Positions 15,332-22,051 of a DNA stretch of 32,044 bases are shown here, in pieces. The notes under the pieces were generated by a model, which ran no database searches, was not told where the DNA came from, and worked only from the letters and a program-made list of their open reading frames with translations. This stretch comes from Actinomycetota bacterium. Its GTDB lineage: Bacteria; Actinomycetota; Thermoleophilia; Gaiellales; F1-60-MAGs149. The translations under genes were made by a program, and so were the position numbers. Position 1 is the first letter of the stretch. Every line of letters starts with the position of its first letter. The DNA lies in the NCBI GenBank assembly GCA_009885805.1, contig VFJZ01000041.1, positions 1 to 32,044 of the forward strand, in the 5' to 3' direction.

Positions 15332-15822
15332 CGTTCGGCCTCCTTCAGGAGCGTGGCGCGGGATCGCTCCAGCCGCTTGCGGATCGCTGCCGGTGATCGC
15401 CCGGTGATCGCCGCGAGCGCCGGCGCGTCGAAGCCGTGCACATGGCGCAGGACGACGAGCGCGCGGTCCTCCGGGCCGAGCGCACGGTGGAGCAGGTCGA
15501 GGACGTCGAGGGCAGGCCCCGGCCCCTGGTCGGGCGTCCGCTCGTCGCGACCGATCCGCTCCAGTGCCAGGCGCAGCCGCCGTGCGCCGCGCAGGGCGTG
15601 CAGCGCCCGGTGCCGCGCGATGCCGAATAGCCAGGCCTCGGCGTTGACGACCTCACCCAGCTGGTCGCGCGACCGCCAGGCGGCGAGGAACGTCTCCTGC
15701 AGCACGTCCTCGGCGAGCCCGCGGTCGCGTACGACGTGGACGAGGAACTGGCCCAGCCGACGCTCGTGGAGCGCGAACAGCCGCTCCGCGTAGGTGTCTG
15801 CGGTCGTCGGCTCCCGCTCCAT
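15328..15822 (-). CDS. ECF-type RNA polymerase sigma factor
   Basis: 164 residues. Region 2 is at about 8-75 (LFALHERRLGQFLVHVVRD, LAEDVLQETFLAAWRSRDQL, EAWLFGIARHRALHALR). Region 4 is at about 105-160 (LGPEDRALVVLRHVHGFDAP, LAAITGRSPAAIRKRLERSR). Both are standard for extracytoplasmic-function sigma-70 factors. It lies 58 bases after the PotD-like gene and overlaps the putative anti-sigma gene, so the four genes from gabT may be one unit. An ATG at 15834 would add four residues. A TACCCT at 15842-15837 could be an internal promoter giving a leader of about 7 bases, which is why 15822 is chosen. Confidence 0.92.
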   Translation of the reverse strand: MEREPTTADTYAERLFALHERRLGQFLVHVVRDRGLAEDVLQETFLAAWRSRDQLGEVVNAEAWLFGIARHRALHALRGARRLRLALERIGRDERTPDQGPGPALDVLDLLHRALGPEDRALVVLRHVHGFDAPALAAITGRSPAAIRKRLERSRATLLKEAER

Positions 15823-15880
15823 GGCCTCGATCATGCAGGGTAGGTGCCGCAGCGCGCTCGAGTGTGACGAGCGCCGCGCC

Positions 15881-16978
15881 TCAGCGGCGTGCTGCCGACC
15901 ACACCTGCTCCCAGGCACCGATTCCGGTCGGTGCCCGGGGCGTGCGCGCGACGATCATCCGCTCGAGGACTGCCTCGTCGTCGAGCCGGGCTGCGGCACA
16001 GGCCTCGGCCCCGAGCAGCGGACACGCCGTCAGAACGGCCGGCGCCGCCGACAGGGCGCCGGCCAGACTGATCTGGACCGGTGCCGACAGAGCGTGGTTG
16101 AGCCACTTCGCCGCGCAGCGTGGGTGGGGCGCGTCGGCGGCCGCGACGAACCAGGTCGACCAGGCAAGCAGCGGACCGTCCGGCACGATCGCGGCGACGC
16201 CGAGCGGCGCCAGGCGCCGTGCCATCTGGCCCCGGCCCTGGGCGACCGTGACGCGCCCAGCGTCGAACAGCGCGACGAGATCGCTCGGATCGCGCCAGTA
16301 CTCACGCACCAGCGGTCGCTGCCGGCGGATCAATTCGGCAGCCGCGGTCAGGTCCGCCGCACCCAGGGCATACGGATCTTCTGTGCCCAGGACGTGGGCG
16401 GCGAGCGCGACCTGGAAGGGGTCGTCCGGCACTGCGATCCGTCCCCGCTGCTCGGGCGCGTAGAGCGCGGTCCACGTTGTCGGCCCTGGATCAGCCACAG
16501 CCGTGAGCAGCAACTCCGGCCCCCACGCGAACGGCACGCCGAACCGAACACCACCGACATCACCGGCGCGACGGAGCGCGGCGGGTACGGCATCATCGCG
16601 ACCACGGGCGATCGGCTCGGCGGCGCCGGCGGCAACCAGGGCCAGGACCGCCTCGCCGGAGACGGCATAGATATCGGTGTCCCTGGCGGGAGCGGCCCGG
16701 ACGATGTCTGCCGAGGTCCCGGCGCGGACGGCGTCGACCTCGCAGCCGGTCGCCCGCTCGAACGGCGCGACGGTCGAGCCGAGGGTGAGCCCATCGGCGA
16801 GAAGGACGCGGAGCGCACCCTCGCCGGGCGCTCCGGCATCGACCGGCGGTGGTGGCGGCGGCCCGCTGGCGTCGCCGCAGGCGGCGACCGTCACCAGGAC
16901 GGCCGCCGCCAGCAGGCGGAGTGCGTTATGCAGCGGTGGCCTCGCGCAGCGAGGCCTCGAGGATCGCCAGTCCCTCAT
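15881..16978 (-). CDS. PotD-like ABC-transporter substrate-binding lipoprotein
   Basis: 365 residues. A basic N-terminus and hydrophobic stretch end in a lipobox (VTVAAC, Cys34), so the protein is membrane-anchored outside the cell. The body fits the spermidine/putrescine-type family of periplasmic binding proteins: LRVLLADGLTLGSTVAPFER, TSADIVRAAPARDTDIYAVS, GVPFAWGPELLLTAV, RGRIAVPDDPFQVALAAHVL and AGRVTVAQGRGQMARRL. Permease and ATPase genes are not in the window. Its start overlaps the end of the gabT-like gene by 53 bases; no closer ATG or GTG exists in frame, so this ATG is accepted with some doubt. Next to an omega-amino acid aminotransferase, polyamine or GABA uptake is plausible (inference). 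Confidence 0.8.
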   Translation of the reverse strand: MRDWRSSRPRCARPPLHNALRLLAAAVLVTVAACGDASGPPPPPPVDAGAPGEGALRVLLADGLTLGSTVAPFERATGCEVDAVRAGTSADIVRAAPARDTDIYAVSGEAVLALVAAGAAEPIARGRDDAVPAALRRAGDVGGVRFGVPFAWGPELLLTAVADPGPTTWTALYAPEQRGRIAVPDDPFQVALAAHVLGTEDPYALGAADLTAAAELIRRQRPLVREYWRDPSDLVALFDAGRVTVAQGRGQMARRLAPLGVAAIVPDGPLLAWSTWFVAAADAPHPRCAAKWLNHALSAPVQISLAGALSAAPAVLTACPLLGAEACAAARLDDEAVLERMIVARTPRAPTGIGAWEQVWSAARR

Positions 16979-18227
16979 CCAGATCAGCGTCGGTCGCGAC
17001 GAGCGGAACGAGGATACGGATGCAGTTGGAGAGCACGCCGGCGCCCATCAGCAGTAGCCCGTTGGCTCGGGCCAGTTCGATGGTGCGAGCCGCGATCGTC
17101 GGTGCCGGCTTCTTCGTCGCCCGGTCCTCGACGAGTTCGAGGGCGAGCATCGCGCCGAGGCCGCGCACCTCGCCGACGGCGGGTGACCGCGAAGCGACAT
17201 CCTCGAGTCGGGCGCGGAGACGATCGCCGAACACCCGTGACGCCTCCTGGTAGGCAGGATCGAGCACCTGGTCGAGCGAGACGATCGCGGCGGCGCAGGA
17301 AACGGGGTTGCCGACATAGGTGCCACCGAGGCCGCCGGGATGGACGGAGTCCATGATCTCGGCCCGGCCGGTGACGCCGCCGATCGGCATGCCGCCTCCC
17401 ATCGACTTCCCCCACGCGCAGAGATCGGGCTCGATGCCCCAGCGCGTGACGGCCGCCGGATAGCCGGTGCGGCACATGCCGGATTGCACCTCGTCCGAGA
17501 TGTAGACGATGCCGTACCGCGCGCAGATCTCGACGAGACCCTCGACGAAGCCCTCCGTGGCGGGGTGGAAACCGCCCTCGCCCTGGACCGGCTCGTAGAT
17601 CATCCCGGCGACAGCAGACGGGTCGACCTGGCTCTTGAACAGCCGCTCGACGGACTCGAGCGCCTCCTTCGTGCCGATGCCGCGGTACGGGTAGGGCGCG
17701 AGGGCGCGGTAGATCTCCGGCGCGAACGGACCGAAACCCTTCTTGTACGGCATCGCCTTGGAGGTCAGGCTCATCCCCATCAGCGTCCGGCCGTGGAAGG
17801 CGTTCTCGAAGCAGACGATCGCCTGACGGCCGGTGTGGTACCGCGCGATCTTGATCGCGTTCTCGGTCGCCTCGGCACCGGTATTGACGAGCAGCGCCTT
17901 GTACGGGCCCGCGCCGGGGTGGCAGTCGATCAGGCGTCGGCAGACTTCGAGAAACGGCTCGTACTGCGCGATCGAGTAGCACTGGTGGAGATAGCGGTCG
18001 GCCTGCTCGTGGATCGCCGCGACGACCTTCGCCGGCGTGTGGCCGCCGTTCAGGGTGCCGATGCCGCCGACGAAGTCGATGTAGGTACGGCCGTCGACGT
18101 CGGTCAGCCGGGCGCCATGCGCGCGGTCGACAAAGATCGGCGTCGTCGCGATACCGCGGGCAACGAGACGTTCGCGCTCCGCCTGCAGCTGAGCCGTGCG
18201 AGTGCCTACCCGTTCGTCAACCGCCAT
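16926..18227 (-). CDS. gabT: Class III aminotransferase, GABA aminotransferase type
   Basis: 433 residues, the normal length. PLP-dependent fold I features are visible: VNTGAEATENAIKIARYHTG, ENAFHGRTLMGMSLTSK, YEPVQGEGGFHP, Asp245 in YISDEVQSGM, and the Schiff-base Lys274 in AWGKSMGGGMPIGGV. GGTYVGNPVSCAAA follows. This is the 4-aminobutyrate/omega-amino acid:2-oxoglutarate aminotransferase pattern, giving succinate semialdehyde and glutamate from GABA; related omega-aminotransferases cannot be excluded. It has a GGAGG 4 bases before the ATG and a TAGAAT box upstream, so unlike many neighbours it is led by a short 5' UTR. It is the first gene of the run with the PotD-like, sigma and anti-sigma genes. 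Confidence 0.88.
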   Translation of the reverse strand: MAVDERVGTRTAQLQAERERLVARGIATTPIFVDRAHGARLTDVDGRTYIDFVGGIGTLNGGHTPAKVVAAIHEQADRYLHQCYSIAQYEPFLEVCRRLIDCHPGAGPYKALLVNTGAEATENAIKIARYHTGRQAIVCFENAFHGRTLMGMSLTSKAMPYKKGFGPFAPEIYRALAPYPYRGIGTKEALESVERLFKSQVDPSAVAGMIYEPVQGEGGFHPATEGFVEGLVEICARYGIVYISDEVQSGMCRTGYPAAVTRWGIEPDLCAWGKSMGGGMPIGGVTGRAEIMDSVHPGGLGGTYVGNPVSCAAAIVSLDQVLDPAYQEASRVFGDRLRARLEDVASRSPAVGEVRGLGAMLALELVEDRATKKPAPTIAARTIELARANGLLLMGAGVLSNCIRILVPLVATDADLDEGLAILEASLREATAA

Positions 18228-18256
18228 CGTGCCTCCGGCGTTCGGTTTCGTGCCGG

Positions 18257-18262
18257 ATTCTA
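18257..18262 (-). promoter_or_regulatory. -10 box upstream of gabT
   Basis: TAGAAT on the minus strand, 5 of 6 consensus matches, in the 70-base gap between the cytochrome c gene and gabT. It predicts a leader of about 23 bases carrying GGAGG at 18236-18232. No clear -35 is seen. Confidence 0.5.
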
Positions 18263-18297
18263 CCGGGGAGGGCGTGACGAGCAGCGCGCCGGGGTGG

Positions 18298-19239
18298 CTA
18301 CGCGGCCAGGCCGTACGTCCGCAGCGACGCCCGCATGCCCTCGTAGGCGGTGACGACGTCAGCGACCGCCTCGCCCGCGAGGCGGATCTGGTCAGCCGCG
18401 TCGGCGGCGGCGGCGACGGCGGCGATCCGCTCGGCCCGCTCCACAAGCGTCGCGAGGCGGTCGACCGCGAACCGCACGGTCGCGGCGGAGCGGTCGGCAC
18501 GCTCGCGGTCCGCCGTTGAGACGCCCGGATCAGCAGCGATCTCCGCGAACAGGGGCTCAGCGTCGGCGACGTAGCCGCCCTCGCTGCCCGCCAGCCCGAC
18601 ACCGTCACCTGGATTGGAGGCCTCCCCATTGGTGTCCAGGTCTCGGACCGGCTCGCCGTGCACGATGTTCGACAGGTGCTCCGCGTGGAAGCGCACGTTG
18701 AAGACGTTGTCCTCGCGCAGCGCCAACTCCAGGAAGCCGGTGTGCTCCACCAGCACGTCGACCTGCGACTGACCGCGCCGCAGTAGGCCGCCAAGATCGG
18801 CGAGCGCCTTGACCGACACCTCCGACGGGCCGGTTGGCGCGGGGACGGTCGTCGCCGGCGGCGGCTCGGCCGTCGTCGCCGGCGGCGGCTCGGCCGTGGT
18901 CGCGGCGACCGGCGCGGCGTCGAGCGCGTCAACGAACGCCGCCACGTCGAGCGCCTCGGGTCCGGTCACGAGCCCGGCCGGCATGGCGCCGCCGCCGGCG
19001 GCGATCTTCGCCAGCGCGGCCTCCGCCGAGACGCCGGCGATGTCGGGGCCGACGCCGCCACCACCGTCGGCGCCGTGGCACGCGGCACACGACGCCGCGA
19101 ACAGCGTCGCCCCACGTGCCGCGTCGCCCGACGCGCCCGCCGTCACCGGCGCCGCCGACGGGCTGAACGGGTGCCACGCAGCGAGGCCACCGACGACCAG
19201 CACGACGAGCAGCATCAGCGCCAGCGGGCGTCCGATCAC
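18298..19239 (-). CDS. Membrane-anchored c-type cytochrome with helical C-terminal domain
   Basis: 313 residues from GTG 19239, which overlaps the preceding stop (GTGA). An N-terminal helix (residues 5-22) serves as export signal or anchor. A single-haem cytochrome c domain follows: CAACH at 51-55 binds the haem and GGAMPAG offers the Met ligand. A Thr/Pro linker at about 112-140 contains two perfect copies of TTAEPPPA. The C-terminal half is an alpha-helical domain with HAEHLSNIVHGEPV, a DLDTNG loop that looks like an EF-hand-type metal site, and NPGDGVGL. I know no firm function for that domain; it recalls domains in other environmental-bacterial cytochromes. With the small membrane protein upstream and the divergent molybdoenzyme it probably carries electrons on the outer face of the membrane. 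Confidence 0.82.
   Translation of the reverse strand: MIGRPLALMLLVVLVVGGLAAWHPFSPSAAPVTAGASGDAARGATLFAASCAACHGADGGGGVGPDIAGVSAEAALAKIAAGGGAMPAGLVTGPEALDVAAFVDALDAAPVAATTAEPPPATTAEPPPATTVPAPTGPSEVSVKALADLGGLLRRGQSQVDVLVEHTGFLELALREDNVFNVRFHAEHLSNIVHGEPVRDLDTNGEASNPGDGVGLAGSEGGYVADAEPLFAEIAADPGVSTADRERADRSAATVRFAVDRLATLVERAERIAAVAAAADAADQIRLAGEAVADVVTAYEGMRASLRTYGLAA
18848..18895 (-). repeat. Perfect 24-bp tandem duplication in the cytochrome linker
   Basis: Two identical 24-base units (18848-18871 and 18872-18895) encode the repeated TTAEPPPA of the linker. The unit is in frame, so only linker length changes. Confidence 0.85.
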
Positions 19240-19709
19240 AGCCCGATCCCAAACTCGCCGAAGTACCAGAGGCCGGACGTGATCCAGAGCAGCGCCAACA
19301 GGGCCGCCACCGCGCCGCCGAACACCGGCAGCGCCCAGGCGGGGTAGCGATGCTCTCGGATGATCAGGATCTTTGCCGCGAAGGCCCCGTAGAAGAACGA
19401 ACCCGCCACCGAGTGGACCGCGACCCGGGCGTCGGTTGTCTGGAAGCCGAGGATCGCCACGCAGTGGAAGACCACGGGCAGCGTGAGCAGGAGCGCGATC
19501 CGACCCGACCAGCGATGCGCCCGCTTCGCCCCGGCGTCGGACAGCGGCACGACCCCGCGCAGCCGCCCCCACATCCGCGCGGCGGTCGAGACCTGCACGA
19601 CGGCGAGCGCGACCGCAGCGGTGGCGAACCACACCTTCGCAACGATCGGCGCCGAGAACACGACCGTCATGAGGTCGGCGTATGCCGACGCGATGTCGAG
19701 GAGGGGCAC
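19236..19709 (-). CDS. Small four-helix membrane protein (possibly DUF6529-like), cytochrome partner
   Basis: 157 residues with about four membrane helices: VWFATAAVALAVVQVSTAA, RIALLLTLPVVFHCVAILGF, VHSVAGSFFYGAFAAKILII and LPVFGGAVAALLALLWITSG. His residues in or near the helices (KRAHRW, VVFHCVAI, AVHSVAGS) could ligate haem b, as in small b561-like or ferric-reductase-like proteins. I suspect the DUF6529 family but cannot confirm it. It overlaps the cytochrome c gene by four bases, so the two act together. The GTG at 19709 is chosen over the ATG at 19718, because the latter lies inside a good -10 box (TACAAT, 7 bases from the GTG). Confidence 0.72.
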   Translation of the reverse strand: MPLLDIASAYADLMTVVFSAPIVAKVWFATAAVALAVVQVSTAARMWGRLRGVVPLSDAGAKRAHRWSGRIALLLTLPVVFHCVAILGFQTTDARVAVHSVAGSFFYGAFAAKILIIREHRYPAWALPVFGGAVAALLALLWITSGLWYFGEFGIGL

Positions 19710-19716
19710 GTGCGCC

Positions 19717-19726
19717 ATTGTAGTCT
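19717..19726. promoter_or_regulatory. Bidirectional -10 element sharing one TA (membrane protein-cyt c / molybdoenzyme)
   Basis: The ten bases ATTGTAGTCT hold TACAAT on the minus strand (19722-19717) and TAGTCT on the plus strand (19721-19726). Both use the same central TA. Each box is 7 bases from its start codon (GTG 19709; ATG 19734), leaving 24 bases between the genes. Confidence 0.6.
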
Positions 19727-19733
19727 GCAGCCG

Positions 19734-20747
19734 ATGCGCCATCCCTGGGCGAACACGGCGCTGCTCGCGCTCGTGCCGCTCGCGCTCGTCACCGGCGTCG
19801 CCGGCGTGATGAGCGGTGGCATGTCGCGCGCCTGGGTACTGATCGCGCACGCAGTCGCGGCGTACGCCCTGATCGCGCTGCTCGTCTTCAAAGCCCGGAT
19901 CATCGCCGGCGCCCTGCGGCGACGACGGCGTATCGACTGCGCTCGCCTCGTGTTCGGAGGCATGGCGCTGCTGCTCGTCGCCGTCCTCGCGACCGGCCTG
20001 GCCTGGATCCTCCTCGGCCGCACGCTGGTCGGCGGCATCTCACTGATCAACATCCACGCCTACCTCGCGATCGCGCTCGCCGTGCCATTCGGCGCTCACG
20101 TCGCCGCCCGGCGCTGGGGCCTGCGCGTCCAGCCGTCTCGCGACCGCGCCGCCTTCCTGCGCCTGGCGGGCCTGGGCGCCCTCGGCCTCGCTGCCTGGGC
20201 CGTCGAATCGGCGGTGGGACGAGCACGCCGCTTCACCGGCTCGTACGAGATCGGCTCACTCGGCGGACGGTTCCCCTCCGTCTCGTGGCTCTTCGACGAC
20301 CCGGCGCCGATCGATCCGGCGACGTGGCGGCTCTCCGTCAGCGGCGCCGTGACAGTCGATCTCAACGTGACCGTCAGTGACCTGACATCTGCCGGACACC
20401 GCCGCGCCATCCTCGATTGCACCGGCGGCTGGTACAGCGAGCAGGACTGGTCAGGCACCGCGCTCGCCGACCTGCTGGACCGCGCGGGGATCCGGGACGG
20501 CGCCCGCAGCGTCGAGGTCGTCGGCGTGACCGGCTACCGGCGGCGCTTCAGCCTCGGCGATGCGCGCACCCTGCTGCTCGCGACCGGCGTCGCCGGTGAG
20601 CCGCTCACGCACGGGCATGGCGCCCCACTCCGACTCGTCGTACCGGGACGACGTGGCTACGACTGGGTCAAGTGGGTCGTCGCCGTGCGCGTCCTGGAGA
20701 GCGACGAGCGGCTCCAGAGTCCGCTCCCGCTGCCGGCGTGGCGCTAA
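19734..20747 (+). CDS. Cytochrome b-like membrane domain fused to a molybdopterin oxidoreductase domain
   Basis: 337 residues. The first 125 residues form four membrane helices (ANTALLALVPLALVTGVAGV, WVLIAHAVAAYALIALLVF, LVFGGMALLLVAVLATGLAW, INIHAYLAIALAVPFGAH). His39, His108 and His122 are candidate haem b ligands. A further hydrophobic stretch at about 143-160 leads into a sulfite-oxidase-type Moco domain at about 175-330. The probable Mo-ligating Cys229 is in ILDCTGGWYSEQDWSG, with VEVVGVTGYRRRFSLGDAR and PLRLVVPGRRGYDWVKWVVA after it. The fold suggests an extracytoplasmic Mo-enzyme passing electrons to its own membrane domain and to the divergent cytochrome c. The substrate is unknown. 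The stop codon lies within a 39-bp perfect palindrome. Confidence 0.82.
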   Translation: MRHPWANTALLALVPLALVTGVAGVMSGGMSRAWVLIAHAVAAYALIALLVFKARIIAGALRRRRRIDCARLVFGGMALLLVAVLATGLAWILLGRTLVGGISLINIHAYLAIALAVPFGAHVAARRWGLRVQPSRDRAAFLRLAGLGALGLAAWAVESAVGRARRFTGSYEIGSLGGRFPSVSWLFDDPAPIDPATWRLSVSGAVTVDLNVTVSDLTSAGHRRAILDCTGGWYSEQDWSGTALADLLDRAGIRDGARSVEVVGVTGYRRRFSLGDARTLLLATGVAGEPLTHGHGAPLRLVVPGRRGYDWVKWVVAVRVLESDERLQSPLPLPAWR

Positions 20748-20774
20748 AGGTGCCCGGCACCTTTAGCGCCACGC
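20736..20774. terminator. 39-bp perfect palindrome at the end of the molybdoenzyme gene
   Basis: Two 19-base arms (20736-20754 and 20756-20774) are exact reverse complements around a single C. The core reads AAAGGTGCC-C-GGCACCTTT. It includes the stop codon and ends 12 bases before the leuB-operon -35. It could act as a bidirectional terminator or be a REP-like element; there is no T-run. Confidence 0.7.
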
Positions 20775-20786
20775 ACCGGAGGAACC

Positions 20787-20815
20787 TTGCCAGCCCGACC
20801 CCACTCCGGTACCCT
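20787..20815 (+). promoter_or_regulatory. Promoter of the leuB-ilvBNC operon
   Basis: TTGCCA (20787-20792) and TACCCT (20810-20815) are separated by 17 bases, the optimal sigma-70 spacing. It is the only start in the window with both boxes recognisable. Transcription would begin about 20822, just before the leader peptide ATG. Confidence 0.65.
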
Positions 20816-20825
20816 GAGGGCAGCG

Positions 20826-20897
20826 ATGTACGCGGCCACCGACATCACCGAGGGCGTTTCTGCCTCCGTCGGCGTACTGCTCGTTATTCCGCGCTAG
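20826..20897 (+). CDS. Branched-chain amino acid leader peptide (attenuator)
   Basis: A 23-codon reading frame from ATG to TAG, preceded by GAGGG five bases upstream. Residues 15-21 read VGVLLVI, just before the PR-stop end; in total it has four Val, two Leu and two Ile. The control codons include GTA, GTT and ATT, which look rare in this GC-rich DNA, as expected where ribosome stalling must be sensitive. It lies between the operon promoter and leuB, followed by hairpins. This is the classical layout of an ilv/leu leader peptide, which senses charged tRNA levels for Val, Leu and Ile. The peptide itself has no other expected role. The assignment is by position and composition, not by homology. 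Confidence 0.68.
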   Translation: MYAATDITEGVSASVGVLLVIPR

Positions 20898-20965
20898 GCC
20901 TGCGCGCGCCACCCGGCGCCCGGAGGCCTCCACCACCAGGGGCCGCCGGTGATGCGCCGCGGCCC
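20896..20965 (+). promoter_or_regulatory. Hairpins of the putative leuB-operon attenuator
   Basis: AGGCCT at 20896-20901 can pair with AGGCCT at 20924-20929, enclosing GCGCC-ACCC-GGCGC (20906-20919). A second stem pairs GGGCCGC (20940-20946) with GCGGCCC (20959-20965). The first begins at the leader stop codon, so a stalled ribosome would change folding. No T-run follows the second stem, so control could be by Rho or by masking the leuB start. Confidence 0.45.
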
Positions 20966-20992
20966 GAAGCACGGCACCATTCGAGGAGCGAG

Positions 20993-22051
20993 ATGAGCTA
21001 CGACATCGCGGTACTCCCAGGCGACGGCATCGGACCCGAGACGGTTCGGGAGACGCTGCGCGTCCTCGACGCTACCGCCGACGCGTTCGGCTTCTCGCTG
21101 ACGGTCCAGCGCTACCCGTTCGGCGGGAACGCCATCGACACGCACGGCGACCCCTTCCCGGAGCACGTCCGGACGGCTGTCAAGGCGGCCGATGCCGTCC
21201 TCAAGGGCGCGGTCGGCGGCCCGCAGTGGGACGCCGGGCCCGTTCGTCCCGAGATGGGGCTGCTCGCGCTGCGTGCGGAGCTGCAGGTGTTCGCAAACAT
21301 CCGGCCCGTGCGCCGCTGGACGACCCGCACGTCCTCGCCGCTGAAGCCGGAGCTCGCGGAGGGTATCGACATGGTGATCCTGCGCGAGCTGACGGGCGGG
21401 CTCTACTTCGGGCCGAAGGAGCTCGACGACGAGCACGGCCTCGACACCTGCGCCTACACGCGCCCGGAGGTCGAGCGGATCGCCCGCCGCGCCTTCGAGC
21501 TCGCGCGCACCCGCCGCCGACGCCTCTGCTCGGTCGACAAGATGAACGTGCTGTCGTCCTCCAAGCTCTGGCGGGCAGTTGTCATCGACATCGCAGCTGA
21601 CTATCCGGACGTCGAACTCTCCCACCAGCTCGCCGACTCGATGGCGATGAAGCTCGTCGAGCAACCCGCCGCGTACGACGTGATCGTGACGGAGAACATG
21701 TTCGGGGACATCCTCTCCGACCTCGCCGCCTCCGTCGGCGGCGGCATTGGCCTGGCACCGTCGTCATCCGTCGGCGTCGGCCGCCCTGGCCTGTACGAGG
21801 CGATCCACGGCTCCGCGCCGGACATCGCCGGGCAGGGCATCGCCAACCCGACCGCGACCATTCTCTCCGCCGCGATGATGCTGCGCGACCTCGGCGAGAG
21901 CGCCGCCGCCGACGCCGTCGAGACCTCCGTCATCCGGCTCCTGAACGAGGGGCCGGTCACGCCGGACCTCGGCGGGAAGGCCACCACCGAAGAGTTCGGC
22001 GCCGCAGTGGTCGACGCCGTTCGAACCGCCGCAGAGGTGATCAGCCGATGA
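20993..22051 (+). CDS. leuB: 3-isopropylmalate dehydrogenase
   Basis: 352 residues, full length. Motifs seen: [10 protein letters not shown] at the N-terminus, [29 protein letters not shown] (the LeuB-type substrate loop), [42 protein letters not shown], and [20 protein letters not shown] for NAD binding. It oxidatively decarboxylates 3-isopropylmalate in leucine synthesis. GAGGAG lies 4 bases before the ATG. It is the first structural gene of the operon and overlaps ilvB by ATGA. The other leucine genes (leuA, leuC, leuD) are not in the window. Confidence 0.96.
   Translation: MSYDIAVLPGDGIGPETVRETLRVLDATADAFGFSLTVQRYPFGGNAIDTHGDPFPEHVRTAVKAADAVLKGAVGGPQWDAGPVRPEMGLLALRAELQVFANIRPVRRWTTRTSSPLKPELAEGIDMVILRELTGGLYFGPKELDDEHGLDTCAYTRPEVERIARRAFELARTRRRRLCSVDKMNVLSSSKLWRAVVIDIAADYPDVELSHQLADSMAMKLVEQPAAYDVIVTENMFGDILSDLAASVGGGIGLAPSSSVGVGRPGLYEAIHGSAPDIAGQGIANPTATILSAAMMLRDLGESAAADAVETSVIRLLNEGPVTPDLGGKATTEEFGAAVVDAVRTAAEVISR

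Noticed and set aside
19710-19718. ATG 19718 as start of the small membrane protein
   Set aside because: This ATG is formed by part of the TACAAT box; the GTG at 19709 has the 7-base spacing common to the window.
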